Positions 35,686-44,773 of a stretch of DNA of 64,000 bases are shown here, in pieces. Under the pieces are notes generated by a model. It was not told the origin of the DNA and searched no databases. It saw nothing but the letters and a program-made list of their open reading frames with translations. Each line of letters opens with the position of its first letter. Within the stretch, counting starts at the first letter, position 1. Made by a program: the position numbers and the translations under genes. This DNA is from Paenibacillus rigui (lineage in GTDB: Bacteria > Bacillota > Bacilli > Paenibacillales > NBRC-103111): contig NZ_NMQW01000027.1 of the NCBI RefSeq assembly GCF_002234615.1, positions 62,001-126,000 of the forward strand. Direction: 5' to 3'.

Positions 35686-35907
35686 ATGATTCGCTTGTCG
35701 CGCTTGAATGGAAAACAGATTACTGTGAATGCATTAATGATTGAAAGTATGGAAGAAACACCTGATACCATCATTACATTAGTAACCGGAAAGAAGCTTA
35801 CCGTTTTAGAGCCTGCAGAGGAAGTGACTCGACTGGCAACTCAATATATGCAGTCGATCGGATTGGTTGCAGGGACGATAAAGAGTTTGGATTCGGAGGG
35901 GTTGTAG
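35686..35907 (+). CDS. swrD: Flagellar protein SwrD/FlbD
   Basis: A 73-residue FlbD-family protein (MIRLSRLNGKQITVNALMIESMEETPDTIITLVTGKK..). The B. subtilis homologue SwrD (YlzI) raises flagellar torque and is needed for swarming. It is a small soluble beta-rich protein. It lies between the hook gene and fliL as in B. subtilis. Its ribosome binding site GGGAGG (35674-35679) can be masked by the upstream GCCTCCC. fliL follows with no spacer. Confidence 0.92.
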   Translation: MIRLSRLNGKQITVNALMIESMEETPDTIITLVTGKKLTVLEPAEEVTRLATQYMQSIGLVAGTIKSLDSEGL

Positions 35908-36384
35908 TTGTTTAAGAGCAGAATTTTCCTATTGGTTGTTGCCATTCTCATAGCTATAACCTTAATATTGACGGCTGCTTTTGTTCTATGGAATTATATG
36001 GATAAGGCGAATCAAGACCCGCAGGAGCAAGCTCAATCTTCAGCTAATCAAGTTAAGGCTGCAAAGAAATTGAGTCCTGATGAGACTAAAGCTAACACAG
36101 TCATCATGAAGGATATTTTGACAAATCTCGCTACCAGCAACCGTTTTATTAAAGCGAGCTTTGCCGTTGAATTGGAAAATCCGAAGGCGAAGGATGAGTT
36201 CGAGAAGCTTGATTTCAAAATGAAAGCCATCATCGTACAGACGCTTGCCGATATGACACCTGAACAAGTCCAGGGCAGCAAAGGCTTTGACAATCTTACT
36301 TCGATCCTTATGAATAAAATGAATCCATTGTTAACTGCAGGGAAGATTAAGCAAATTTGGATTACCGATAACGTTCTTCAATAA
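35908..36384 (+). CDS. fliL: Flagellar basal body-associated protein FliL
   Basis: FliL is a stator-associated single-pass membrane protein. The 158-residue product has one membrane helix at about 5-30 and a C-terminal periplasmic-type (here extracytoplasmic) domain with TNLATSNRFIKASFAVELENPKAKDEF. The start is TTG directly after the swrD stop, so coupling with swrD is likely. fliM follows 35 bp downstream. Confidence 0.94.
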   Translation: MFKSRIFLLVVAILIAITLILTAAFVLWNYMDKANQDPQEQAQSSANQVKAAKKLSPDETKANTVIMKDILTNLATSNRFIKASFAVELENPKAKDEFEKLDFKMKAIIVQTLADMTPEQVQGSKGFDNLTSILMNKMNPLLTAGKIKQIWITDNVLQ

Positions 36385-36419
36385 TGATGATTTGGTTTTC
36401 ATAAGGAGGTGACGCAAGT

Positions 36420-37418
36420 ATGGTTGATGTTCTATCACAAAATGAAATTGACGCCTTGTTGGCTGCGTTATCCTCGGGCGAGATGGATGCAGAAGAATTA
36501 AAAAAGGAAGAGTCCCAGAAAAAAGTAAGAGCCTACGATTTTAAACGTGCGGTTCGCTTTTCAAAAGACCATATCCGAAGCTTAACTAGAATCCACGAAA
36601 ACTTTGCACGTTACCTAACCACTTACTTCTCAGCACAACTGAGAACGTTCGTTCAAATTAGTGTAGTTCAAGTGGAACAGCTGCCTTACGATGAATTTAT
36701 ACGGTCGATCCCCAAAATGACCATTCTGAACATTTTTGAAGCCGAGCCGTTGGAAGGCCGCATGGTGCTTGAAGTTCACCCGAATGTAGCTTATGCGATG
36801 CTGGATCGCCTTCTGGGGGGCGCAGGGACGTCTCCTGCGAAGATTAATGCACTGACAGAGATAGAGACCATTGTGATGGAAAGAATCTTTAGCAGGGCGT
36901 TTGAGAGCTTACAGGAGGCGTGGAAAAGTGTAATTGACCTGTCTCCGAGGATGGAAGCGCTGGAAACGAATCCGCAGTTTATGCAGATCGTTTCACCCAA
37001 TGAGACGATTGCACTGATTTCCTTAAGTACAAAGATTGGTGATACGACCGGGATGATCAATCTTTGTATCCCGCATGTGGTAATCGAGCCGATCATGCCA
37101 AGGCTGTCCGTACATCATTGGTTCGTTTCGCAGAAAAAAACGAGCGCACCGGAAGAAGTGCTGGCATTGCAAGCAAGGCTTCACAAAGCGAAGCTGCCGA
37201 TCATAGCAGAATTAGGTGAGTCTCAAATTTCTGTCAGAGAATTTTTGAACTTGCAAGTAGGCGATGTCGTTTCTTTGAACAAGCCCGTAGACGAAATGCT
37301 AAAAATCCGTATCGGAGAGAAATTAAAGTTTATCGGTACGCCAGGAACGACCCGAGGGAAATTGGCAGTGCAAATTAGCGAGATTGTCGAAGAAGGAGCG
37401 GAAGAAAATGACGAATAA
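36420..37418 (+). CDS. fliM: Flagellar motor switch protein FliM
   Basis: FliM binds CheY-P and changes motor direction. The 332-residue protein has the N-terminal CheY-binding helix LSQNEIDALLAALSSGEMD, the CheC-like middle domain (AYDFKRAVRFSKDHIRSLTRIHENFARYLTTYFS) and a C-terminal SpoA (FliN-like) domain near 250-325. AAGGAGGTG precedes the ATG. It overlaps fliY by 11 bp. Confidence 0.97.
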   Translation: MVDVLSQNEIDALLAALSSGEMDAEELKKEESQKKVRAYDFKRAVRFSKDHIRSLTRIHENFARYLTTYFSAQLRTFVQISVVQVEQLPYDEFIRSIPKMTILNIFEAEPLEGRMVLEVHPNVAYAMLDRLLGGAGTSPAKINALTEIETIVMERIFSRAFESLQEAWKSVIDLSPRMEALETNPQFMQIVSPNETIALISLSTKIGDTTGMINLCIPHVVIEPIMPRLSVHHWFVSQKKTSAPEEVLALQARLHKAKLPIIAELGESQISVREFLNLQVGDVVSLNKPVDEMLKIRIGEKLKFIGTPGTTRGKLAVQISEIVEEGAEENDE

Positions 37419-38679
37419 CAAAGATTATTTGTCTCAAGAAGAAATTGACGCATTATTGAGACAATCATCCGGTGATAGCAGCTCGGAATCGGTGGCTATG
37501 GATTTGCAGATGGAAGATTTCTTATCTTCTTTGGAACAGGATGCTCTTGGAGAAATTGGCAATATTACCTTCGGTAGTGCAGCAACGGCATTGTCGACAT
37601 TGCTCGGCAAAAAAGTCGACATCACGACTCCGAAGGTGTCGATTATTGCAAAAGAGGATTTGGTTGAAGAATTTCCAAAGCCTCATGTAGCCGTGCATGT
37701 AAATTATGTAGACGGTTTTCATGGCATTAATTTGCTCGTCATCAAAACCCGGGACGCACAGGTCATTGCCGACCTCATGATGGGCGGAGACGGTACGGCC
37801 CAAGAGGGCGAGTTAACGGAGATTCATATTAGCGCGGTGCAAGAAGCGATGAATCAGATGATGGGCTCCTCCGCAACGTCGATGTCAACCATCTTTAACC
37901 GCTTTGTCAATATATCTCCCCCTGGGATCGATATATTAAATTTGTCGGATGCAGAAGGAACTTCGACACTTCCTCCCGAAGATGTATTTATAAAAATATC
38001 TTTTCGCTTAACCATCGGAGATTTGATTGATTCCACAATCATGCAATTGCTTCCTGTCAGATTTGCGAAAGATATGGTTTCTATTTTGATGGGAGGGGGA
38101 GACACCTTAGAAGAAACTGCAGCAGCTTCTGCGCCCGCAGTACCAGCTGCACCGGCTTCAGCGCCAATTCCTGCGGCACCTGAGCCAGCTCCACAAGTAC
38201 ATATGGCGCCGCCAATGCAGGATCCGTATGCTCAACCAATGCATCAACAACCTATGTATCAGCAGCCCATGTACCAACAGCCGATGTATCCGCCACAACA
38301 GCCGATGTATCAGCAACCGCCTGCCGCTGCATATGGAACTGCTCCGCAGCGCGATGTGAACGTGCAGCCAGCGCAATTTTCCAACTTCACACCGCCCCAG
38401 CTGACGCCGGCAGAAGATACAAATTTAAATCTTCTTCTGGATATTCCGTTGAAGGTCACGGTGGAACTTGGAAGAACACATAAGGTAATTAAAGACATTC
38501 TTGAACTGTCTCAGGGGTCGATTATTGAGCTCGATAAGCTTGCAGGTGAGCCTGTTGACATTCTGGTCAATAACAAGCTGATTGCCAAAGGCGAGGTTGT
38601 CGTTATTGATGAGAACTTTGGGGTTCGTGTTACGGACATTGTGAATCAGTGGGACCGTATTCAGAAATTACAATACTAA
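37408..38679 (+). CDS. fliY: Flagellar motor switch phosphatase FliY
   Basis: FliY combines a CheY-P phosphatase with the FliN switch domain. The start at 37408 follows AAGGAG (37393-37398). The 423-residue protein has an N-terminal EIDALLRQSS helix resembling that of FliM. A CheC-like domain carries two phosphatase motifs (ALGEIGNITFGSAATAL and AVQEAMNQMMGSSATSM), and the C-terminal SpoA/FliN domain is near 340-420. The linker (about 235-315) is unusually long and holds repeated PMYQQ-type units. It is longer than the ~378 residues of B. subtilis FliY. Confidence 0.95.
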   Translation: MTNNKDYLSQEEIDALLRQSSGDSSSESVAMDLQMEDFLSSLEQDALGEIGNITFGSAATALSTLLGKKVDITTPKVSIIAKEDLVEEFPKPHVAVHVNYVDGFHGINLLVIKTRDAQVIADLMMGGDGTAQEGELTEIHISAVQEAMNQMMGSSATSMSTIFNRFVNISPPGIDILNLSDAEGTSTLPPEDVFIKISFRLTIGDLIDSTIMQLLPVRFAKDMVSILMGGGDTLEETAAASAPAVPAAPASAPIPAAPEPAPQVHMAPPMQDPYAQPMHQQPMYQQPMYQQPMYPPQQPMYQQPPAAAYGTAPQRDVNVQPAQFSNFTPPQLTPAEDTNLNLLLDIPLKVTVELGRTHKVIKDILELSQGSIIELDKLAGEPVDILVNNKLIAKGEVVVIDENFGVRVTDIVNQWDRIQKLQY

Positions 38680-38705
38680 ACATAATCTAGGAGGACGATT
38701 CACCC

Positions 38706-39068
38706 ATGGCAAACCGAATTCTAATTGTAGACGACGCAGCATTTATGAGAATGATGATCCGCGATATTTTATCCAAAAACGGGTATGAGGTTGTTGGCGA
38801 AGCCAACGACGGAGCTCAGGCTATCGAGAAATTCAAAGAATTGAAGCCTGATTTGACTACAATGGATATTACCATGCCAGAAATGGACGGAATTGCAGCA
38901 TTGAAAGAAATTAAAAAGATTGATCCGAATGCGAAAGTAATTATGTGTTCCGCGATGGGGCAGCAAGCGATGGTTATCGATGCCATTCAAGCCGGAGCTA
39001 AAGATTTTATCGTCAAACCGTTCCAAGCGGATCGTGTTATCGAAGCCATTAAGAAAACAATGGGCTAA
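38706..39068 (+). CDS. cheY: Chemotaxis response regulator CheY
   Basis: CheY carries the phosphoryl signal from CheA to FliM. The 120-residue receiver has the acidic pocket Asp9/Asp10, phospho-acceptor Asp54 (TMDITMPEMDG), Ser/Thr-position Ser82 in CSAMGQQ, and Lys104 (VKPF). AGGAGG precedes the ATG. It lies between fliY and fliO as in B. subtilis. Confidence 0.97.
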   Translation: MANRILIVDDAAFMRMMIRDILSKNGYEVVGEANDGAQAIEKFKELKPDLTTMDITMPEMDGIAALKEIKKIDPNAKVIMCSAMGQQAMVIDAIQAGAKDFIVKPFQADRVIEAIKKTMG

Positions 39069-39112
39069 TTGGTTTGGGGTGAGTCTAACAAACACTGGAA
39101 GGAATGTGAACT

Positions 39113-39757
39113 TTGAAAAGACTCGCAACCAAGCTTGGTTCACTTGTTGTAATGGGTATGGTCCAAATTGCCGGTTTCTCACTAGTTTGTTACGGGGAAC
39201 CCGGCGCTCCCTTGGAGCGCGGAGGGCAACAATCACCTGATTTTACTTATGCCAACACAAGCTCGGCTGATACGTTCTGGATGATTGTGAAGGTTATCTT
39301 TTTCCTCCTTCTTATTATCGGATTATTTTTCTTAATAATTAAGCTGCTTTCGCAAAAAAACAAAATATTGTTAGGTCGATCCTTACGTTCTCTTGGCGGC
39401 TTACCTCTTGGACAAAACAAATCGATTCAAGTGGTGGAAATAGGTCGATCGCTTTATATTGTTGGTGTTGGGGAAAATGTGCAGTTGTTGGACAAAATCG
39501 ATGATGAAGAAGAAATAGCCTATATAACTGAATTGTTAAATTCGAATCATTCGTTTAACGGAGCGGGTTTTGAATCCGTTAGCGGTTGGCTGAAGCAGCT
39601 TGTAAAGAAAAAGGATGTAAGTGAAGAAGCAGACATAACAGATTCATTTCAGCAAGTGTTCCAGCATAAAATGCAGCATTTGTCCGATCGCAAAAAACTG
39701 ATGGATGAGCTGCAGTCAGAACAGAATAACACAGATCGGTTGAATGATAAGCCATGA
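39113..39757 (+). CDS. fliO: Flagellar biosynthesis protein FliO (FliZ-type)
   Basis: FliO helps assemble the FliP export-gate pore. The 214-residue protein has an N-terminal signal-like hydrophobic stretch (about 8-27) and a second strong membrane helix (about 58-82). A cytoplasmic FliO domain follows ([47 protein letters not shown]). The start is TTG after GGAAGGAA. It overlaps fliP by 4 bp. Confidence 0.93.
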   Translation: MKRLATKLGSLVVMGMVQIAGFSLVCYGEPGAPLERGGQQSPDFTYANTSSADTFWMIVKVIFFLLLIIGLFFLIIKLLSQKNKILLGRSLRSLGGLPLGQNKSIQVVEIGRSLYIVGVGENVQLLDKIDDEEEIAYITELLNSNHSFNGAGFESVSGWLKQLVKKKDVSEEADITDSFQQVFQHKMQHLSDRKKLMDELQSEQNNTDRLNDKP

Positions 39758-40515
39758 AATGGAAAGCATTTGCGTTTACAATCCTAACTTTTGGGCTCAT
39801 TACAGCCCTATGGTCTACACAGGTTTATGCGGCAGATCCAATCCCGGGCATCAATATCGATATTGGCGGCTCCGGTGGAACTGCGGGGGCTTCCAATACG
39901 ATTAATATCATTTTGCTGCTTACGATTCTGAGCATAGCACCGGCAATTCTAGTGCTTATGACCAGCTTTACAAGAATTATCATTGTGCTTGGCTTCGTCC
40001 GGACCTCCTTGGGTACGCAGCAAATGCCGCCGAACCAAGTACTAGTCGGACTGGCCTTGTTTCTCACCTTTTTCATTATGGCACCGACATTGGGGGATAT
40101 AAACCAGAATGCATTGCAGCCTTATCTGAAGGGTGAAATGACCCAAACGGTCGCACTTGATAAAGCGTCGGTAACCATAAAGCAGTTTATGTTTCAGCAT
40201 ACAAGACAAAAAGACCTGAAGCTGTTTCTCGACTATTCCAAAGCGGCTCCGCCAAGTGGGGTAGAGGATACACCTTTGACGGCATTAGTACCGGCCTATG
40301 CAATCAGCGAGTTGAAAACCGCTTTTCAAATGGGCTTCATGATATTTATTCCGTTCCTGGTCATAGATATGGTCGTATCAAGTACGCTTATGGCCATGGG
40401 GATGATGATGCTGCCGCCGGTCATGATCTCGTTACCTTTTAAAATTTTACTATTTATACTTGTGGATGGGTGGTATCTAGTAGTGAGATCCTTGCTGCTA
40501 AGCTATAACACTTGA
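39754..40515 (+). CDS. fliP: Flagellar export gate protein FliP
   Basis: FliP forms the core of the export pore with FliQ and FliR. The 253-residue protein begins with a cleavable-type signal peptide ending around VYAADP and a Gly-rich segment. The FliP body follows with [38 protein letters not shown] and a C-terminal [12 protein letters not shown] region; about four membrane helices are visible. It overlaps fliO by 4 bp. Confidence 0.97.
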   Translation: MKWKAFAFTILTFGLITALWSTQVYAADPIPGINIDIGGSGGTAGASNTINIILLLTILSIAPAILVLMTSFTRIIIVLGFVRTSLGTQQMPPNQVLVGLALFLTFFIMAPTLGDINQNALQPYLKGEMTQTVALDKASVTIKQFMFQHTRQKDLKLFLDYSKAAPPSGVEDTPLTALVPAYAISELKTAFQMGFMIFIPFLVIDMVVSSTLMAMGMMMLPPVMISLPFKILLFILVDGWYLVVRSLLLSYNT

Positions 40516-40549
40516 GCCATACTCAAGCCATGCAGGAGGAGAATAGATC

Positions 40550-40819
40550 GTGAGTTCAGAGTTTGTCATTCGTTTAGCGGGTGAGGCTGTGTATACGGTC
40601 TTGAAAGCCAGTGCTCCCATGCTGATTCTTGCTTTGGTCGTCGGCTTAGCCATCAGTATTTTCCAAGCTACGACTCAAATTCAAGAGCAGACCTTAGCCT
40701 TTGTACCCAAGATTGTGGTTGTTTTGTTGGCCATCCTCATCTTTGGGCCCTGGATTTTAACGACGTTAGTGGATTTTACGTATAACTTGCTTAATAACCT
40801 TTATAAATTTATCGGCTAG
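40550..40819 (+). CDS. fliQ: Flagellar export gate protein FliQ
   Basis: An 89-residue protein with two membrane helices (about 15-40 and 52-75) and the FliQ signature ISIFQATTQIQEQTLAFVPKIV. It packs around the FliP/FliR pore. The start is GTG after AGGAGGAG. fliR starts 11 bp downstream. Confidence 0.96.
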   Translation: MSSEFVIRLAGEAVYTVLKASAPMLILALVVGLAISIFQATTQIQEQTLAFVPKIVVVLLAILIFGPWILTTLVDFTYNLLNNLYKFIG

Positions 40820-40830
40820 GCTGTGAGTCA

Positions 40831-41610
40831 ATGGATTGGTTAACCCAATTTCTTCCTGGTTTTATGCTTTACTTTTGTCGTATTGCCTCGTTTTTTGTCG
40901 TGGCCCCAGTGTTCTCGGCAAGGAACGTCCCGGCGCATTTTAAAATAGGGATCGCGTTTTTTGTAACATTAATGTCCTTTACGATCGTCGGGAATTCTTC
41001 ACCTATTCCGTTGGATTCACTTTATTTATTGTCTGTTTTTCGTGAAATCCTGGTTGGGGTATTGTTGGGCTTTGTAGCGTACTTGTTCTTTACGGCAATT
41101 CAAATCGCCGGTTCCTTCATTGATATCCAAATGGGCTTCGGGATTGCGAACGTGATTGATCCCATGACAGGGGCTTCCAGTCCGGTGATGGGTAACCTAA
41201 AGTACATTATTGCTACATTGTTGTTCTTGTCATTAAATGGTCATCACTTGCTGCTTAAGGCCATTATGGAGAGTTATGAATGGATTCCGCTTTCCAACGA
41301 TTTATTTACGAAGCTTTATTCGGGGCAAATGGCTGAATTCATGCTGAAAACATTTTCTACTGTTTTTTCGCTAAGCTTCCAAATATCAGCACCGTTTATA
41401 GCTGCATTTTTTTTGACGGACGTTGGGCTGGGATTGTTGGCGAGGGTTGCACCGCAATTCAATATTTTTGTTATAGGAATGCCGTTGAAAGTATTAGTTG
41501 GCTTTATGCTTCTTATTCTGTTGTTTCCAGGCTATCAATTTATTTTCAAAGATTTATTTACAAGCATGCTGGATTCCATGCAAAAGTTTATCGGTTTGTT
41601 TACAGGTTGA
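40831..41610 (+). CDS. fliR: Flagellar export gate protein FliR
   Basis: A 259-residue integral membrane protein with about six hydrophobic helices, completing the FliPQR pore. Typical wording includes RIASFFVVAPVFSARNVPAHFKIGIAFF, QIAGSFIDIQMGFGIANVIDPMTG and the LLARVAPQFNIFVIGMPLKVLVGF region. flhB follows 15 bp downstream behind a GGGAGG site. Confidence 0.96.
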   Translation: MDWLTQFLPGFMLYFCRIASFFVVAPVFSARNVPAHFKIGIAFFVTLMSFTIVGNSSPIPLDSLYLLSVFREILVGVLLGFVAYLFFTAIQIAGSFIDIQMGFGIANVIDPMTGASSPVMGNLKYIIATLLFLSLNGHHLLLKAIMESYEWIPLSNDLFTKLYSGQMAEFMLKTFSTVFSLSFQISAPFIAAFFLTDVGLGLLARVAPQFNIFVIGMPLKVLVGFMLLILLFPGYQFIFKDLFTSMLDSMQKFIGLFTG

Positions 41611-41625
41611 TCGGGAGGACTCCAT

Positions 41626-42717
41626 GTGGCGCGTTTTCGTTTAAAACTGGATTTGCAAATGTTCTCAGGAGAAAAGACGGAACCGGCAAGCCCCAAGAAG
41701 CGGCAGGAATCCAGGCAAAAAGGGCAAGTAGCCAAAAGCATGGAGCTGCCTGCTGCGTTCATCTTGTTCTTCACGTTCTTGTCCTTTATGATTTTCGGAA
41801 GCTATATGAAGGAACACTTGATGCAGCTGTTTCGATCGGTTTTCTACGATTACTTGCTATGGGATCTCACCATTGAGAATGTAACGGTGCTGCTTAAGAC
41901 GCTGTTTGCTCAAAGCTTGCTGCTGATGGTGCCCATATTTCTGGTGACAGTAGTTATAGCGATTTTTAGTAATTATTTGCAAATCGGGTTTCTTTTTACC
42001 GGGGATCCGTTATTGATGAAATTTAGCAAGATCAATCCGATCGAGGGAGCAAAAAAAATATTTTCGATGCGGACCTTGGTGGATTTCTTTAAGTCAGTTC
42101 TGAAAATGTCTTTAATTGGCTATGTCGTATACGCCTCCTTATGGGGAGAAAAGAGCCACCTTTTGGACTTGGCGAGCTTGCCGCTCGAAAACGTATTTCT
42201 GTTTACAGCATCAACAACCTTAAAACTGGGAATCAAAATCGGTCTTATTCTCATCGTGCTTGCTATTTTTGATTACATGTATCAGAAGTATGAGTTTGAG
42301 AAAAGCATTAAGATGTCCAAGCAGGACATTAAGGATGAGTACAAGAAAACGGAGGGAGATCCTTTAATCAAAGGGAAAATACGTGAGAAGCAGCGCCGCA
42401 TGGCCCTTCAGCGTATGATGCAGGAAGTTCCCAAGGCCGATGTGATCATAACGAACCCGACTCATTTTGCGGTTGCGATCCGTTACGATTCGAAAAACAT
42501 GCAGGCTCCGACGGTGATTGCCAAGGGAACAGACTATATTGCCCTGAAAATCAGACAGATAGCGAAGGATCACCAAATCATTACGATGGAAAATAAGCCT
42601 TTGGCCCGCGCACTTTACGCCCAGGTTGAAATTGGTGAAGCTATACCTGCGGACATGTTCCAAGCGGTTGCCGAAGTATTAGCATATGTATACAAAGTCA
42701 AGGGCAAGGCCAATTAA
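41626..42717 (+). CDS. flhB: Flagellar export switch protein FlhB
   Basis: FlhB sets export specificity: it cleaves itself at NPTH and, with FliK, switches from hook to filament substrates. The 363-residue protein has the N-terminal SGEKTEPASPKKRQESRQKGQVAKS, four membrane helices, a linker EFEKSIKMSKQDIKDEYKKTEGDP, and NPTH at 277-280 in ITNPTHFAVAIRY. The start is GTG at 41626; the ATG two bases upstream is out of frame. Its C-terminal fragment is closely mirrored by the YlqH-like protein at 11731. Confidence 0.97.
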   Translation: MARFRLKLDLQMFSGEKTEPASPKKRQESRQKGQVAKSMELPAAFILFFTFLSFMIFGSYMKEHLMQLFRSVFYDYLLWDLTIENVTVLLKTLFAQSLLLMVPIFLVTVVIAIFSNYLQIGFLFTGDPLLMKFSKINPIEGAKKIFSMRTLVDFFKSVLKMSLIGYVVYASLWGEKSHLLDLASLPLENVFLFTASTTLKLGIKIGLILIVLAIFDYMYQKYEFEKSIKMSKQDIKDEYKKTEGDPLIKGKIREKQRRMALQRMMQEVPKADVIITNPTHFAVAIRYDSKNMQAPTVIAKGTDYIALKIRQIAKDHQIITMENKPLARALYAQVEIGEAIPADMFQAVAEVLAYVYKVKGKAN

Positions 42718-42739
42718 TTGAGGGAGGAGGACATCTGCA

Positions 42740-44773
42740 ATGAGAATAAAAGATTTAGTCGTCTTGATCGGTATTATCGGTATTGTGTTGATGATGGTTG
42801 TCCCTGTTCCAATATGGTTGTTGGATGTCCTGTTAATTATTAATATCTCTATCGCACTGATGATCATTTTGGTAGGTATGAATACGCAGGACGCGCTGGA
42901 ATTTTCTATCTTCCCATCTTTATTGTTGATTACAACGTTATTCCGTCTGGCATTGAACGTTTCGACAACTCGAAATATTCTTGCAAATGCGGAAGCCGGT
43001 AATGTGGTCAAAACCTTTGGTTCCTTCGTTGCCCAGGGGAATATCGTAGTGGGCTTCGTCGTATTTATCATCTTGGTGTTGGTTCAGTTTATAGTCATTA
43101 CCAAAGGTTCTGAGCGCGTTGCCGAGGTTGCGGCCCGATTTACATTGGATGCAATGCCAGGTAAGCAAATGAGTATCGATGCAGACTTAAACGCAGGTCT
43201 TATCAATGAACAGCAGGCGAAAGAGCGTCGTGAGAAAATCTCCAAAGAAGCGGATTTTTACGGAGCGATGGACGGGGCCAGTAAATTCGTAAAAGGGGAT
43301 GCTATCGCAGGTATTATCATCCTGATCATTAACATCCTGGGCGGACTCATCATTGGAATGACGATGAAAGGGATGTCGATCTCCGAAGCAGGCCAAATTT
43401 ACTCCATCCTTACGATTGGAGACGGGCTGGTTAGCCAAATTCCGGCACTGCTTATTTCTACCGCTGCCGGCTTAATCGTAACTCGAGCTTCCTCGGAAGG
43501 TAATCTTGCTCATGATTTGACAAGCCAGATTTTATCTTATCCCAAACTGCTTTATATCGTAGCTGGAACGATTACAGTCTTAGGTATTTTTACACCGATT
43601 CATTTGGCAACAACGCTTCCCATTGCAGCGGTGCTAGCCTTTGCGGCCAGGAAGATGCAGCAGAACCTGGTACGGAAACAAGCCCAAGTGGATCTATTGG
43701 AGGAAGAACAGCAGATTGAAGAGGTACGTAGTCCGGAGAGCGTGATCAGCCTGCTGCAGGTGGATCCGATCGAATTCGAATTTGGCTACGGATTGATCCC
43801 ATTGGCAGATACGCAGCAGGGAGGCGATTTGCTGGATCGGATTATATTGATTCGCAGACAATGCGCGTTGGAGCTTGGCCTGGTTGTACCGGTTATTCGC
43901 ATTCGGGATAATATTCAGCTAAAGCCTAATGAGTATGTCATCAAAATTAAAGGGAATATGGTCGCACGAGGAGAGCTTTTATTGAATCATTACCTGGCCA
44001 TGAGTCCCGGTATTGAGGACGACTCCATTACTGGAATCGATACGCTGGAGCCTGCGTTCGGGCTGCCAGCCTTGTGGATTGACGAAGCGGTGAAAGAAAG
44101 AGCGGAGCTATCCGGATATACTGTTGTCGATCCGCCATCGGTTGTTGCAACACATTTGACGGAAGTCATCAAAAGACATGCTCACGAGTTGTTGGGTCGT
44201 CAGGAGACACGGTCCCTTATCGAGAATGTCAAAGAAAGCTATCCTGCGCTTGTGGATGATTTAATCCCGAATGTCTTGACGATCGGTGATGTTCAGAAAG
44301 TGCTTGTGAAGCTGCTTCGAGAGAAAATTTCGATCCGCGATCTTGTGACGATCCTTGAGTCGCTAGCAGATTATGGGACGTACACCAAAGATCCGGAGAT
44401 ATTGACTGAATATGTGAGACAAGCCCTGTCACGTCAAATTACACAGCAGTTTGCTTCGACAGGAGATTCTCTTAAAGTTATTACCGTGGGGCCGATGCTG
44501 GAGAAGAAAATTGCGGAATCGGTTCAGCAATCCGATCAGGGAAGCTACCTGGCACTGGACCCTTCATCCACTCAAATGATTTACCAGCGCTTGTCGGATC
44601 AGGTAACAAAGCTCATTCAGTCGGGACAACAGCCTGTCGTGCTGACTTCACCTACGATTCGGATGTATCTTCGTCAGCTGTTGGAACGTACCATGCAGGA
44701 TATTCCTGTACTTTCTTACAGTGAACTCGAACCCAACGTTGAAATTCAGAGCATGGGGGTCGTTAATCTATGA
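42740..44773 (+). CDS. flhA: Flagellar export gate protein FlhA
   Basis: FlhA is the ring-forming, proton-conducting export component. The 677-residue protein has about eight membrane helices in its first ~310 residues. The signature FSIFPSLLLITTLFRLALNVSTTRNIL is followed by the conserved cytoplasmic loop RFTLDAMPGKQMSIDADLNAGLI. A large C-terminal domain binds export cargo. It overlaps flhF by 4 bp. Confidence 0.98.
   Translation: MRIKDLVVLIGIIGIVLMMVVPVPIWLLDVLLIINISIALMIILVGMNTQDALEFSIFPSLLLITTLFRLALNVSTTRNILANAEAGNVVKTFGSFVAQGNIVVGFVVFIILVLVQFIVITKGSERVAEVAARFTLDAMPGKQMSIDADLNAGLINEQQAKERREKISKEADFYGAMDGASKFVKGDAIAGIIILIINILGGLIIGMTMKGMSISEAGQIYSILTIGDGLVSQIPALLISTAAGLIVTRASSEGNLAHDLTSQILSYPKLLYIVAGTITVLGIFTPIHLATTLPIAAVLAFAARKMQQNLVRKQAQVDLLEEEQQIEEVRSPESVISLLQVDPIEFEFGYGLIPLADTQQGGDLLDRIILIRRQCALELGLVVPVIRIRDNIQLKPNEYVIKIKGNMVARGELLLNHYLAMSPGIEDDSITGIDTLEPAFGLPALWIDEAVKERAELSGYTVVDPPSVVATHLTEVIKRHAHELLGRQETRSLIENVKESYPALVDDLIPNVLTIGDVQKVLVKLLREKISIRDLVTILESLADYGTYTKDPEILTEYVRQALSRQITQQFASTGDSLKVITVGPMLEKKIAESVQQSDQGSYLALDPSSTQMIYQRLSDQVTKLIQSGQQPVVLTSPTIRMYLRQLLERTMQDIPVLSYSELEPNVEIQSMGVVNL

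Noticed and set aside
38158-38376. Minus-strand open frame with HRLL repeats opposite the FliY linker
   Set aside because: It is the antisense image of the PMYQQ repeats in fliY.
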